A stretch of 64,000 nt of DNA, from positions 1,277,001 to 1,341,000 of the forward strand of contig NZ_CP102951.1 of the NCBI RefSeq assembly GCF_024741815.1. Reading direction: 5' to 3'. Below, one piece after another: positions 1 through 6,814 of the stretch. How positions within the stretch are numbered: position 1 is the stretch's first letter; each line of letters begins with the position of its first letter. The translations under genes were made by a program, and so were the position numbers. The notes beneath the pieces were generated by a model. It was not told the origin of the DNA, did no database searches, and was given only the letters and a program-made list of their open reading frames with translations. The DNA comes from Pseudomonas sp. LS1212 (lineage in GTDB: Bacteria > Pseudomonadota > Gammaproteobacteria > Pseudomonadales > Pseudomonadaceae).

Positions 1-60
1 ACCACTGCCAGCTTCGTCGATTGGGACATGGAAGTGCTGGGGCTCGACCTGCATATCTGA
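1..60 (+). CDS. 3' end of an unidentified gene (partial)
   Basis: The first 60 bases read open in frame 1 and end in TGA at 58-60, giving a 19-residue tail that finishes GLDLHI. The following gene starts only four bases later, so the two are probably co-transcribed and perhaps translationally coupled. The tail is too short to assign a family, and the start lies outside the window. Confidence 0.55.
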   Translation, partial: TTASFVDWDMEVLGLDLHI

Positions 61-64
61 ACGG

Positions 65-934
65 ATGACCCAACCGCACCTGCCGTATTTTCTCGGATGT
101 CCGTCCTGGAGCGAAAATGCCTGGCGCGAGTACCTGTACCCCGATAGCGCAAAACCTGCGGAATTTCTCGCCTTCTACGCTCAGGTATTCAACGCCGTGG
201 AGGGCAATACCACCTTTTACGCGCGACCTTCGCAGGCGACGGTCGAGCGTTGGGCGCAGTGCATGCCCGCGCATTTTCGCTTCACGGCCAAATTCCCCCG
301 CGATATCAGCCACGGCGGCGACCTGCGCCTGCAAGTGAGCGCAGCCGAAGATTTCATCTCACTTCTCAAGCCCCTGGGCCAGCGGGTCGCTCCGTTCTGG
401 CTGCAGCTGCCGGCGACCTTCTCGCCGCTGCAGTTGGCCGAGCTGGTGGGGTTTCTCGACGCACTGGAGCGCCCCATCGCGGTAGAGGTACGGCACCCGG
501 TGTTCTTCGCCAAGGGTGATGAAGAGCGGCTGCTCAATCGGATACTGCTCGATCGCGGCGTGGAGCGTATCTGTCTGGACCCGCGCGCCTTGTTCAGTTG
601 CCGCTCGAACGATCCTGCGGTGCTCCATGCACAATCGAAGAAGCCCCGGGTGCCACCGCGCCCGGCAGCGTTCAGCCAGTCGCCGCAGGTGCGCTTCATC
701 GGTCATCCGGTACTGGCCGCCAACGAGCCGTTCCTGTTGCCGTGGTTGGATAAAGTCGCAGGCTGGATCGAGGAAGGTCGTACGCCTTATATCTTCCTGC
801 ACACTAGCGACAACTACCTTGCCCCGGCCTTGGCGCAGCGTTTCCATCAGGGTTTGATGGAACGATTGCCAGGCCTGCCTGCCTTACCTGAGCTATACAG
901 AGAACCTGTCAGTGAGCAACTCGGGTTACTCTGA
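65..934 (+). CDS. DUF72 (YecE-like) family protein
   Basis: A 289-residue protein of the DUF72/YecE family, which has a TIM-barrel-like fold and no firmly established reaction. Family marks are the N-terminal GCPSWSE stretch (residues 11-17), the EGNTTFYARPS motif near residue 46, the FTAKFPRDISH segment near residue 73, and a C-terminal YIFLHTSDN segment. The length is usual for the family (about 240-300). The ATG at 65 lies four bases after the upstream stop, with only a weak ribosome-binding site (GAACGG), so coupling to the upstream gene is likely. Members are cytosolic. No partner can be inferred from the neighbours. Confidence 0.85.
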   Translation: MTQPHLPYFLGCPSWSENAWREYLYPDSAKPAEFLAFYAQVFNAVEGNTTFYARPSQATVERWAQCMPAHFRFTAKFPRDISHGGDLRLQVSAAEDFISLLKPLGQRVAPFWLQLPATFSPLQLAELVGFLDALERPIAVEVRHPVFFAKGDEERLLNRILLDRGVERICLDPRALFSCRSNDPAVLHAQSKKPRVPPRPAAFSQSPQVRFIGHPVLAANEPFLLPWLDKVAGWIEEGRTPYIFLHTSDNYLAPALAQRFHQGLMERLPGLPALPELYREPVSEQLGLL

Positions 935-966
935 CCCGCGACGGTCGATATTCAAGGAGTGTGCAT

Positions 967-1797
967 ATGGATGTTCAAACCCTTAGAGCCCAGGCATTCA
1001 AGGCTTTGCACGAGCGCGACGGGGCCTTTGTGATTCCCAATCCATGGGATGCGGGTTCGGCAAAAATGCTCGCAAGCCTGGGCTTCGAAGCCCTGGCGAC
1101 CACCAGTGCGGGCCTGGCTTTTTCGCTGGGCCGGCCGGATGGCGAGGGCGCGATTTCCCGCGAAGAAACCTTGCTCAACGCCAAGTCGATCGTCGACGCC
1201 ACGGCATTGCCGGTGGCGGCCGATCTTGAAAATGGCTTTGCCGACGATCCTCAGGGCTGCGCCGAAACCATTCTCGCCGCTGCTGCGGCAGGCCTGGTGG
1301 GTGGTTCGATCGAAGATGCCAGCGGTTCGGCGCAGGAGCCGATCTATCCCTTCGCTCAGGCGGTCGCACGGGTAGAGGCGGCCGTGGCCGCCGCCCGCAG
1401 CCTGCCGTTCCCATTCGTGCTCACCGCCCGGGCAGAAAACTTCCTGAATGGGCGCATGGACCTGGATGACACCATTGCTCGCTTGCAGGCATTCGCCGAG
1501 GCCGGTGCCGATGTGCTGTACGCACCGGGCTTGCGTACAGGCGAAGAGATTCGGCAGGTGGTGCTTGCGCTGGCCCCCAAACCGGTCAATGTTGTGATGG
1601 GGCTGAGCGGGGTCAGGTTGACCGTCGATGAGCTGAGCGCGCTTGGGGTCAAGCGCATTAGTGTCGGCTCGGCAATGGCAAGGGCGGCGTATGGGGCTTT
1701 CTTCCGGGCTGCCGAAGAGGTCTATGGCCAGGGCCGGTTCGATTTCGCCGAGACGGCGATGCCCTTCGCGCAACTGAATCAGTTGTTCAAACGCTGA
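967..1797 (+). CDS. Isocitrate lyase / PEP mutase superfamily protein
   Basis: A 276-residue member of the isocitrate lyase/phosphoenolpyruvate mutase superfamily (TIM barrel, Mg-dependent C-C or C-P chemistry on 2-oxoacids). The N-terminal half carries IPNPWDAGSAKML, TTSAGLAFSLG and the metal-site region AADLENGF, where the superfamily has a D-x-E/D pattern. SIEDASG and LTARAENF follow at the expected spacing. It lacks the KKCGH-type loop of true isocitrate and methylisocitrate lyases, so it belongs to the shorter subgroup often named carboxyvinyl-carboxyphosphonate phosphorylmutase or oxaloacetate decarboxylase-like. The substrate is unknown. I prefer ATG 967 over GTG 961 because AGGAG at 954-958 is then correctly spaced. 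Confidence 0.85.
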   Translation: MDVQTLRAQAFKALHERDGAFVIPNPWDAGSAKMLASLGFEALATTSAGLAFSLGRPDGEGAISREETLLNAKSIVDATALPVAADLENGFADDPQGCAETILAAAAAGLVGGSIEDASGSAQEPIYPFAQAVARVEAAVAAARSLPFPFVLTARAENFLNGRMDLDDTIARLQAFAEAGADVLYAPGLRTGEEIRQVVLALAPKPVNVVMGLSGVRLTVDELSALGVKRISVGSAMARAAYGAFFRAAEEVYGQGRFDFAETAMPFAQLNQLFKR

Positions 1798-1804
1798 GCC
1801 TCCC

Positions 1805-2503
1805 ATGCGTGCGGGTGTACGCAGGGGAATAGGCGCGTTGCTCGTCGTGGCCCTCACTCTGCTCACCTGGCCGGGCAACTGGCGCTTGCCGGACAACTGG
1901 AACCCTTGGGCCCCGCTGGATGTTCGCCAGCCGCCGAACCGGATCACCCGCTTCAAGCTCGCCCGCCTGCAGAATGACCCGCAACTCTGTGCCAGGGCAC
2001 TGGCGACCTCATCGCTGCGTTTTGAGCCTCAGGCCGATTCGAAGGTGGACAAGGATTGCCCCTTGCACAATGTGCTGCGCGTGCAAGGCTCCAATGTGCG
2101 GCTGAGCAGCAGCTTTCTCGCCAGTTGCCCACTGGCGGTGGCCTTTGCCCTGTTTGAACGTCATGCGCTGCAGCCAGCGGCGCAGGTGACCTTTGGTCAA
2201 CCCGTGGTGCAGGTGGATCATCTCGGCAGTTTCGCGTGTCGCAATGTCTATAACCGGGCCGATGGCCGCCGCAGTCAGCACGCCACGGCCAATGCGCTGG
2301 ATATTGCCGGCGTACGCCTGGCCGATGGTCGGCGCATTTCGGTACTGGCAGGTTGGTCGGGCAAAAGCGACGAGGCAGAGTTTCTGCACCAGGTGCATTC
2401 GGGGGCCTGCAAGACGTTCAGTTCAGTGCTGGGGCCTGATTACAACGCAGCCCACCGTGATCATTTCCATGTGGATATGGGCGGTTGGTCGGTGTGTCGT
2501 TGA
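1805..2503 (+). CDS. Extensin-like C-terminal domain protein, membrane-anchored or secreted
   Basis: A 232-residue protein with an N-terminal hydrophobic segment (residues 7-22, LLVVALTLLTWPG) that is either a signal peptide or an anchor, followed by an extensin-like C-terminal domain (Pfam Extensin-like_C). Domain marks are conserved cysteines in pairs, the ATANALDIAG segment and the terminal HRDHFHVDM motif; these His/Asp residues resemble the zinc site of LAS-type peptidases. A cell-wall peptidase-like role in the periplasm is an inference and is not established for this family. It starts seven bases after the preceding stop, so the two genes are probably one transcript. Confidence 0.8.
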   Translation: MRAGVRRGIGALLVVALTLLTWPGNWRLPDNWNPWAPLDVRQPPNRITRFKLARLQNDPQLCARALATSSLRFEPQADSKVDKDCPLHNVLRVQGSNVRLSSSFLASCPLAVAFALFERHALQPAAQVTFGQPVVQVDHLGSFACRNVYNRADGRRSQHATANALDIAGVRLADGRRISVLAGWSGKSDEAEFLHQVHSGACKTFSSVLGPDYNAAHRDHFHVDMGGWSVCR

Positions 2504-2557
2504 GCAGTCAGGCCACCAGCCGCACCCCAACCAGTGAGCGTGTTTCCGGCATAATTT

Positions 2558-2571
2558 TCGGAAATTTCCGA
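2558..2571. promoter_or_regulatory. 14-bp perfect palindrome upstream of the PAAR effector gene
   Basis: TCGGAAATTTCCGA is an exact palindrome in the 149-base gap before the effector gene. It is followed at 2577-2596 by a second, shorter inverted pair (CTCGAT...ATCGAG). These could form an operator and a leader hairpin. No sigma-54 or clear sigma-70 promoter could be fixed here. Confidence 0.35.
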
Positions 2572-2652
2572 TTTACTCTCGATCCCCTTGTATCGAGTCT
2601 AGGGTCTGGCACTTGGCCCTGACTCAGCTTATTCGTACAAGGAGTTCAATCT

Positions 2653-4080
2653 ATGGCAGACGGACACTTCATCCGCAAGGGCGACAAAACCAGCTGCGGA
2701 GGCACGGTTCAGGAAGCAGATACACGCGTCATGATGTTTGGCATCGCCCATGCCCGCGAAGGCGATCGGGTCACCTGCGGGAAGGATGGAAAGACCTACG
2801 TCATCTCTGGCGGGGTTCCCTACATCAACAGTCATGGAAGACTCGTGGCCGGCACGCTGGACAGCATTAGCACTTGCCCCTGCAAAGCCACCCTGATCCC
2901 CTCGCTCTTCAAGTCCACCTACGAGTCAAGTCGAAACGCTGCACCGCCAGCCACCCGAACAGCCGCTCAGCCGGCTGCCCCAGCCGCAAGCAACCCCTCG
3001 ACAGCGACACGTCATTCCAGTTTCGCTCCCCAGACCAGCCACCCAGCACCAGCGATCTACAGTAGCGCAGAGGCCCAGGAACCGGGCTTCTACATCGTGC
3101 CCCATAGCATGTCCGGCGAGCAGGTTCTGAGCCAGCTCAATCCATACCCCGCTGCGCAGTTGATCAATCGAATCAAGCAGCTCAATCCCTCCTTTGGCCA
3201 CGGCTTCAAGGCTGGCGAACTCTTCGTCCTCGGCGACCCGTACAACCCCATGGCCTGTACCCGCGAGGAAGCCGCCATGATGGCCGCCGCCACTCAAGTA
3301 CGCGAAGCCTTGGCACCACTGAGCGAAGAAGAGGCCAATTTTATGGCGCGCCATCTCGCCGAAATTGCACTCATCACCGGTGGTGCGAGCGAAGCGCTGG
3401 GCGTCGGCAAGGATATGCTGGACAAGGGGCTCAAGCAGGTCGAAGGCACCCTGCGCAGTCTCGAGCTTTTGCATCAACGGGAATTCCTGGCCCATGGTCA
3501 CCTGCGAAGCAAGGCGTTCTTCGATACGCGCAGTCAGCTATACAGCCAACTCGATGCCCAGCTGAAAACCGCCTTCCTCAACAAGCAACTCAACCTCGGC
3601 AGCTACGACAGCCTGCGTCGCGACCTCGGTATTTCCAGCGGTAGCCCGGTGCATCATTGGAGTCGTGCTGGAGCTTCAGGGCAGATTCTTGGGTATGCCA
3701 CATATATGGAGCAGATCGCCAAGGCTGCCAAGTACCTGAAGTACGGGGGCTATCTCGGTACTGCACTGGGTGGTTTCTCTTCCTATGCCAAAGTTCAGGA
3801 GGTTTGCCGAGCTGGTGAAACTGAGGAGTGCCGGAAGATTCGGTTTACCGAAACGGGGAGCTTCTTTGGCGGATGGGCTGGCGCCTCAGTCGCCGTGCCA
3901 ATTGTTAGCCGTTACGCGGCTCTCCCGATCTGTGCTGCAGTTGGCTTAGGCTCAGCGGGAGTTGGCGGAGCGCTGTGCGTCCTTCTGGTCGTCGGAGGGG
4001 CATCTTATGGTGGAAGCTTGAGAGGCGAAAAAGGTGGTGAAGTAATGGGCGAGAGACTCTATAACTGGATGCAGCCATGA
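2653..4080 (+). CDS. PAAR-domain type VI secretion effector with C-terminal membrane-active domain
   Basis: A 475-residue protein. Residues 1-85 form a PAAR domain (start ADGHFIRKGDKTSCGG), the cone that caps the VgrG spike and carries effectors through the type VI secretion system. Residues 95-135 are an Ala/Pro/Ser/Thr-rich linker. Residues 145-195 (FYIVPHSMSGEQVL, then GFKAGELFVLGDP) look LysM-like, which is an inference. Residues 200-350 are helical and charged. Residues 360-465 are rich in glycine and hydrophobic stretches (GGYLGTALGG, GSFFGGWAG, VGLGSAGVGGALCVLLVVGG), as in pore-forming type VI toxins. No VgrG, Hcp or core gene is nearby, so it is an orphan. The 3' part is poorer in G+C than its neighbours. 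Its stop overlaps the next gene by ATGA. Confidence 0.85.
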   Translation: MADGHFIRKGDKTSCGGTVQEADTRVMMFGIAHAREGDRVTCGKDGKTYVISGGVPYINSHGRLVAGTLDSISTCPCKATLIPSLFKSTYESSRNAAPPATRTAAQPAAPAASNPSTATRHSSFAPQTSHPAPAIYSSAEAQEPGFYIVPHSMSGEQVLSQLNPYPAAQLINRIKQLNPSFGHGFKAGELFVLGDPYNPMACTREEAAMMAAATQVREALAPLSEEEANFMARHLAEIALITGGASEALGVGKDMLDKGLKQVEGTLRSLELLHQREFLAHGHLRSKAFFDTRSQLYSQLDAQLKTAFLNKQLNLGSYDSLRRDLGISSGSPVHHWSRAGASGQILGYATYMEQIAKAAKYLKYGGYLGTALGGFSSYAKVQEVCRAGETEECRKIRFTETGSFFGGWAGASVAVPIVSRYAALPICAAVGLGSAGVGGALCVLLVVGGASYGGSLRGEKGGEVMGERLYNWMQP

Positions 4081-4475
4081 TGTTTGATTTCTACTCCTGG
4101 CATCCCGGTGTCGGCTTCTTCTTTATGGCAGCTCCTTTTGCGATTGGCCTTATAGGTCAAGCTATAACCGTCTATATGGTCTATCGCGACTTGGATGAAA
4201 TGAAAGCCGCTTTTCCCAACAGCATCCTGATCCAGAACCAAATGAACATGTGGGCCGGTTCCGGCTTCGTAGCACGCTACATGCAGGTAAACGTTATCAC
4301 GGGTGCCGTGCTGCTCTCGGGATTCTGGCTACGCCGTGGCGAGCTTGACCCAGATGAGGTGAGAAACTTTCCACCCCATTTGAAACCACGGATGATCTGG
4401 TCATCTTGGTTTTTGGGAGTAGGTCTGGCCTGGCTGTTCCTGGCAGTAGGCCTAGTCAAGCTTTCTGAAGGCTAA
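4077..4475 (+). CDS. Probable immunity protein to the PAAR effector (inner membrane)
   Basis: A 132-residue protein with three predicted hydrophobic segments, at about residues 10-35, 66-84 and 106-127, separated by charged loops. I recognise no family. The start codon overlaps the effector stop (ATGA, 4077-4080), the typical arrangement of toxin and antidote. A multi-spanning inner-membrane protein suits a toxin whose C-terminus looks membrane-active. The G+C content is visibly lower than in the flanking housekeeping genes, which suggests the pair was acquired together. The immunity role is inferred from position and topology only. Confidence 0.7.
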   Translation: MMFDFYSWHPGVGFFFMAAPFAIGLIGQAITVYMVYRDLDEMKAAFPNSILIQNQMNMWAGSGFVARYMQVNVITGAVLLSGFWLRRGELDPDEVRNFPPHLKPRMIWSSWFLGVGLAWLFLAVGLVKLSEG

Positions 4476-4479
4476 AGCG

Positions 4480-5100
4480 TCAGGCTGCCAGCCGTACATT
4501 CTGCAACACCACCGGCCGCGTCCAGCTGATATCGAAGTCCAGATGCTCCTGCTGCTCACGCAGCGTAGCGGCATCGAATGGCTCCGGCTTCTTGTCCAGC
4601 AGGTCCATTTCGAACTCGGCTATCGGCAGGTGCAGTGGGCGCGGCGCAGGTGCCGGGCCAGGCTCGGCCACTGGCTGGCCGGCGTTCAGTGCCAGAGGAC
4701 GCACCCAACCGCTTTCGAAGTCGAGTTGCTTTTGCTGGGCGATGATTTCAGCCGGTTCGAATGGCACGGCGGGTTTGTCGAGCAGTTCCATTTCGAATTC
4801 GGCAATCGGCAGGAACAGCGGCTCTGGCGGACGCAGCTCGGTGTCCTGCACATCGCACAAGCGTTGCGAGATAATCTGCGCCAGAACTTCGCTGCCGCCC
4901 AGGGGTTCGCCCGTGTGGCGGTCCACCTTGCCGGCCGGTGCAACGGCCGCTTCGCTGGCATCGCCCATCTGCTCGGCCAGCGCCTGGGCAAAGAAATCCT
5001 GCCACAGGTGGCTGACGCCGCCCAATGCCTGGGTATTGCGCAGGCTGTAGTCGCCTACGGGCGACAAATAACCTGGCGATGCGTATTGAATGTCTGACAT
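4480..5100 (-). CDS. Conserved hypothetical protein with a duplicated 42-residue module
   Basis: A 206-residue protein, probably soluble, with no signal peptide or membrane segment. Its C-terminal half holds two copies of a module, residues 97-138 and 158-199. Each runs LPIAEFEM(E/D)LLDK, PF, QQ, LDF, W.RP, with about 24 of 42 positions identical. A Pro/Ala-rich spacer (residues 141-157) separates them. The N-terminal half contains HLWQDFFAQALAEQM. I cannot assign a function. It is divergent from rsmJ (92 bases between starts) and its 3' end abuts the immunity gene (four-base gap), so it marks the edge of the acquired pair. Confidence 0.7.
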   Translation of the reverse strand: MSDIQYASPGYLSPVGDYSLRNTQALGGVSHLWQDFFAQALAEQMGDASEAAVAPAGKVDRHTGEPLGGSEVLAQIISQRLCDVQDTELRPPEPLFLPIAEFEMELLDKPAVPFEPAEIIAQQKQLDFESGWVRPLALNAGQPVAEPGPAPAPRPLHLPIAEFEMDLLDKKPEPFDAATLREQQEHLDFDISWTRPVVLQNVRLAA

Positions 5101-5147
5101 GGCAGTCGCAGAGCGTCCGGGTCTGGCAAAATACCGAATATCTGGTT

Positions 5148-5166
5148 ATCGGCGGTTTGCGCCGAT
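5148..5166 (+). other. Hairpin in the rsmJ leader
   Basis: ATCGGCG and CGCCGAT form a perfect 7-bp stem with loop GTTTG, followed by the T-rich stretch CATTTAATTTTT (5167-5178), just before the rsmJ ribosome-binding site. It resembles a weak intrinsic terminator or attenuator in the leader of rsmJ. Confidence 0.35.
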
Positions 5167-5192
5167 CATTTAATTTTTGAGTGCAGGAATTC

Positions 5193-5975
5193 ATGGTTGA
5201 GCAATTAGCGGGCAGCCGCATCCGCGTTGAAGCACTGAGCCCGGCCTTGCAGGCCCAGGCCGAGCTGTGGGCGGGCCGACTGGACCTGCCGTTGCAGGAC
5301 GACGCTGCCCAGTTTGCGGTACAGGTCGGGGAGGCCGGTTTGCAGTTGCAGCAACTCGGCCCTGAGGCACCCGGCCCGGTGCGGGTGGACTTCGTCGAAG
5401 GCGCCGCGGCGCATCGCCGCCTGTTTGGCGGCGGCAGCGGGCAGATGATTGCCAAGGCCGTGGGTATCCAGCAAGGGGTGCGCCCACGCGTGCTGGACGC
5501 TACCGCAGGCCTGGGCAAGGACGCCTTCGTGCTGGCGAGCCTTGGCTGTGAGATGAGCCTGATCGAGCGCCAGCCGCTGATTGCGGCGCTGCTCGAAGAC
5601 GGCCTGGCGCGAGCCCAGGGCAATGCCGAGGTGGGCGCTATCGTCGCCCGGATGCGCCTGTTGACCGGCAACTCCATCGAGTTGATGCGTGCCTGGGAGG
5701 GCGAAGCGCCCCAGGTGATTTACCTGGACCCGATGTTTCCCCACCGCGACAAGAGCGCCCTGGTGAAGAAGGAAATGCGCGTGTTCCGCCCGTTGGTCGG
5801 CGATGACATGGACGCACCGGCGCTACTCGACGCCGCCCTGGCCCTGGCCAGCCACCGTGTGGTGGTCAAGCGCCCGCGCAAGGCGCCGTGCATCGAGGGG
5901 CCCAAGCCAAGCCATTCGCTGGAAGGCAAATCGAGCCGCTACGATATCTATCCAAAGAAAGCGCTCAAGCCCTAA
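5193..5975 (+). CDS. rsmJ: 16S rRNA (guanine1516-N2)-methyltransferase RsmJ
   Basis: A 260-residue class I SAM-dependent methyltransferase of the RsmJ (YhiQ) family, which methylates G1516 of 16S rRNA in the 30S subunit. The family start of the catalytic domain, VDFVEGAAAHRR, lies near residue 65. The SAM-binding motif VLDATAGLGKDAFVLASLG is at about residues 101-119, and the catalytic DPMFPHR motif near residue 180. The C-terminus KGKSSRYDIYPKK-like segment is typical. Length is close to the E. coli protein (250). A GTG at 5181 is also in frame, but AGGA at 5185-5188 favours ATG 5193. The 3' end overlaps the convergent TetR gene by 11 bases. Confidence 0.93.
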   Translation: MVEQLAGSRIRVEALSPALQAQAELWAGRLDLPLQDDAAQFAVQVGEAGLQLQQLGPEAPGPVRVDFVEGAAAHRRLFGGGSGQMIAKAVGIQQGVRPRVLDATAGLGKDAFVLASLGCEMSLIERQPLIAALLEDGLARAQGNAEVGAIVARMRLLTGNSIELMRAWEGEAPQVIYLDPMFPHRDKSALVKKEMRVFRPLVGDDMDAPALLDAALALASHRVVVKRPRKAPCIEGPKPSHSLEGKSSRYDIYPKKALKP

Positions 5976-6600
5976 AGGCGCGCATGAACAACTCGACCAC
6001 TTCCTCGACGTGTTCCTCGGCGGCTTCGGCGCCCAATGGCCCGGCGCAGCCGAGCAGGAGCCTGAAGTTGGCGGCGCCCTTGAGCAGGCAGAAAAAGTGC
6101 TCGGCAGCGTTGCGCGGCTTGTCGATGCGCAGCGCGCCGCTCTGGTCGATCCGGGTCAGCAGGCCTTCCATCTCGTTCAGCACCCGCATGGGGCCGGCTT
6201 CGAAAAAAATCTGGCTCAGGCGCGGGTCCTGACTGCCCAGGGCCATGATCAACCGATGCAGGTTGACCGACTCGCGACTGCTGACCAGCGCCTGGAAACC
6301 GCGGCCGATGTTCATCAGCACGGTCTTGATCGGCACGCCCTCGGGGAGCTCGAAAAACAACTCGGGCAGTTGCGCCTCGCAGGTCGCGACCACGGCAGCG
6401 CAGAACAGCGTCTCCTTGTCGGTGAAATGGCTGTACACCGTGAGTTTCGATACGCCAGCGGCAGCGGCGACGGCATCCATGCTGGTGTTGGCATAGCCGT
6501 GGGTCAAAAAGAGCTCCTTGGCCGCGTCGAGGATGGCCTGGCGCTTGGCCAGATCCTTGGGGCGGCCCGGGCCGCTTTGTACTGCTGGATCGTTGTGCAT
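5965..6600 (-). CDS. TetR/AcrR family transcriptional regulator
   Basis: A 211-residue repressor-type regulator. The TetR N-terminal helix-turn-helix covers residues 18-62 (AILDAAKELFLTHGY, then TSMDAVAAAAGVSKLTVYSHF). The rest is a helical ligand-binding and dimerisation domain resembling the AefR-like C-terminal group. It reads toward rsmJ and overlaps its end by 11 bases. Upstream lie the siderophore receptor and then the RND efflux operon on the other strand. TetR proteins commonly control adjacent RND pumps, so the 16-bp palindrome at 9106-9121 is a candidate target; this is an inference. No effector can be named. Confidence 0.88.
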   Translation of the reverse strand: MHNDPAVQSGPGRPKDLAKRQAILDAAKELFLTHGYANTSMDAVAAAAGVSKLTVYSHFTDKETLFCAAVVATCEAQLPELFFELPEGVPIKTVLMNIGRGFQALVSSRESVNLHRLIMALGSQDPRLSQIFFEAGPMRVLNEMEGLLTRIDQSGALRIDKPRNAAEHFFCLLKGAANFRLLLGCAGPLGAEAAEEHVEEVVELFMRAFRA

Positions 6601-6763
6601 GCGGGACTTGAATAGTGGACGGGTCAGTCTGGCATCTTACCGCGTCCAATCGTTCAGATCAGGAGGAATATCCTCCGTCTGACGACTAACTGGGAGGCGT
6701 CCTTCAATGGTTTGTAATCCACCCTGGTACGAAACTTCCTGATTTTTTGGGTGGCGGTTTCAG

Positions 6764-6777
6764 TGAGTTTTAGCTCA
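6764..6777. promoter_or_regulatory. Inverted repeat upstream of the siderophore receptor gene
   Basis: TGAG-TTTTAG-CTCA is a 4+4 inverted repeat in an AT-rich tract, 38 bases before the receptor start. The same TGAG/CTCA half-sites recur at 6790-6805. It is a candidate operator; the match to a canonical Fur box is poor. Confidence 0.3.
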
Positions 6778-6780
6778 ATA

Positions 6781-6813
6781 GAATCGCGTCTCATTTTAAT
6801 TGAGGTGCGATTC
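6781..6813 (+). promoter_or_regulatory. Inverted repeat covering the ribosome-binding site of the receptor gene
   Basis: Arms of 13 bases (GAATCGCGTCTCA at 6781-6793 and TGAGGTGCGATTC at 6801-6813) pair at 11 of 13 positions around a 7-base AT-rich loop. The right arm contains the Shine-Dalgarno GAGGTG (6802-6807), and the start codon follows at 6815. Folding of the mRNA would hide the ribosome-binding site; as DNA the same sequence could be an operator. Confidence 0.5.
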
Positions 6814-6814
6814 A

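Noticed and set aside
2605..2652. A sigma-54 promoter (TGGCAC at 2607-2612) before the PAAR gene
   Set aside because: The required GC at the -12 position is absent at the right distance.
6654..6814. A canonical Fur box upstream of the siderophore receptor
   Set aside because: I could not find a good match to the 19-bp consensus; only TGAG/CTCA half-sites are seen.
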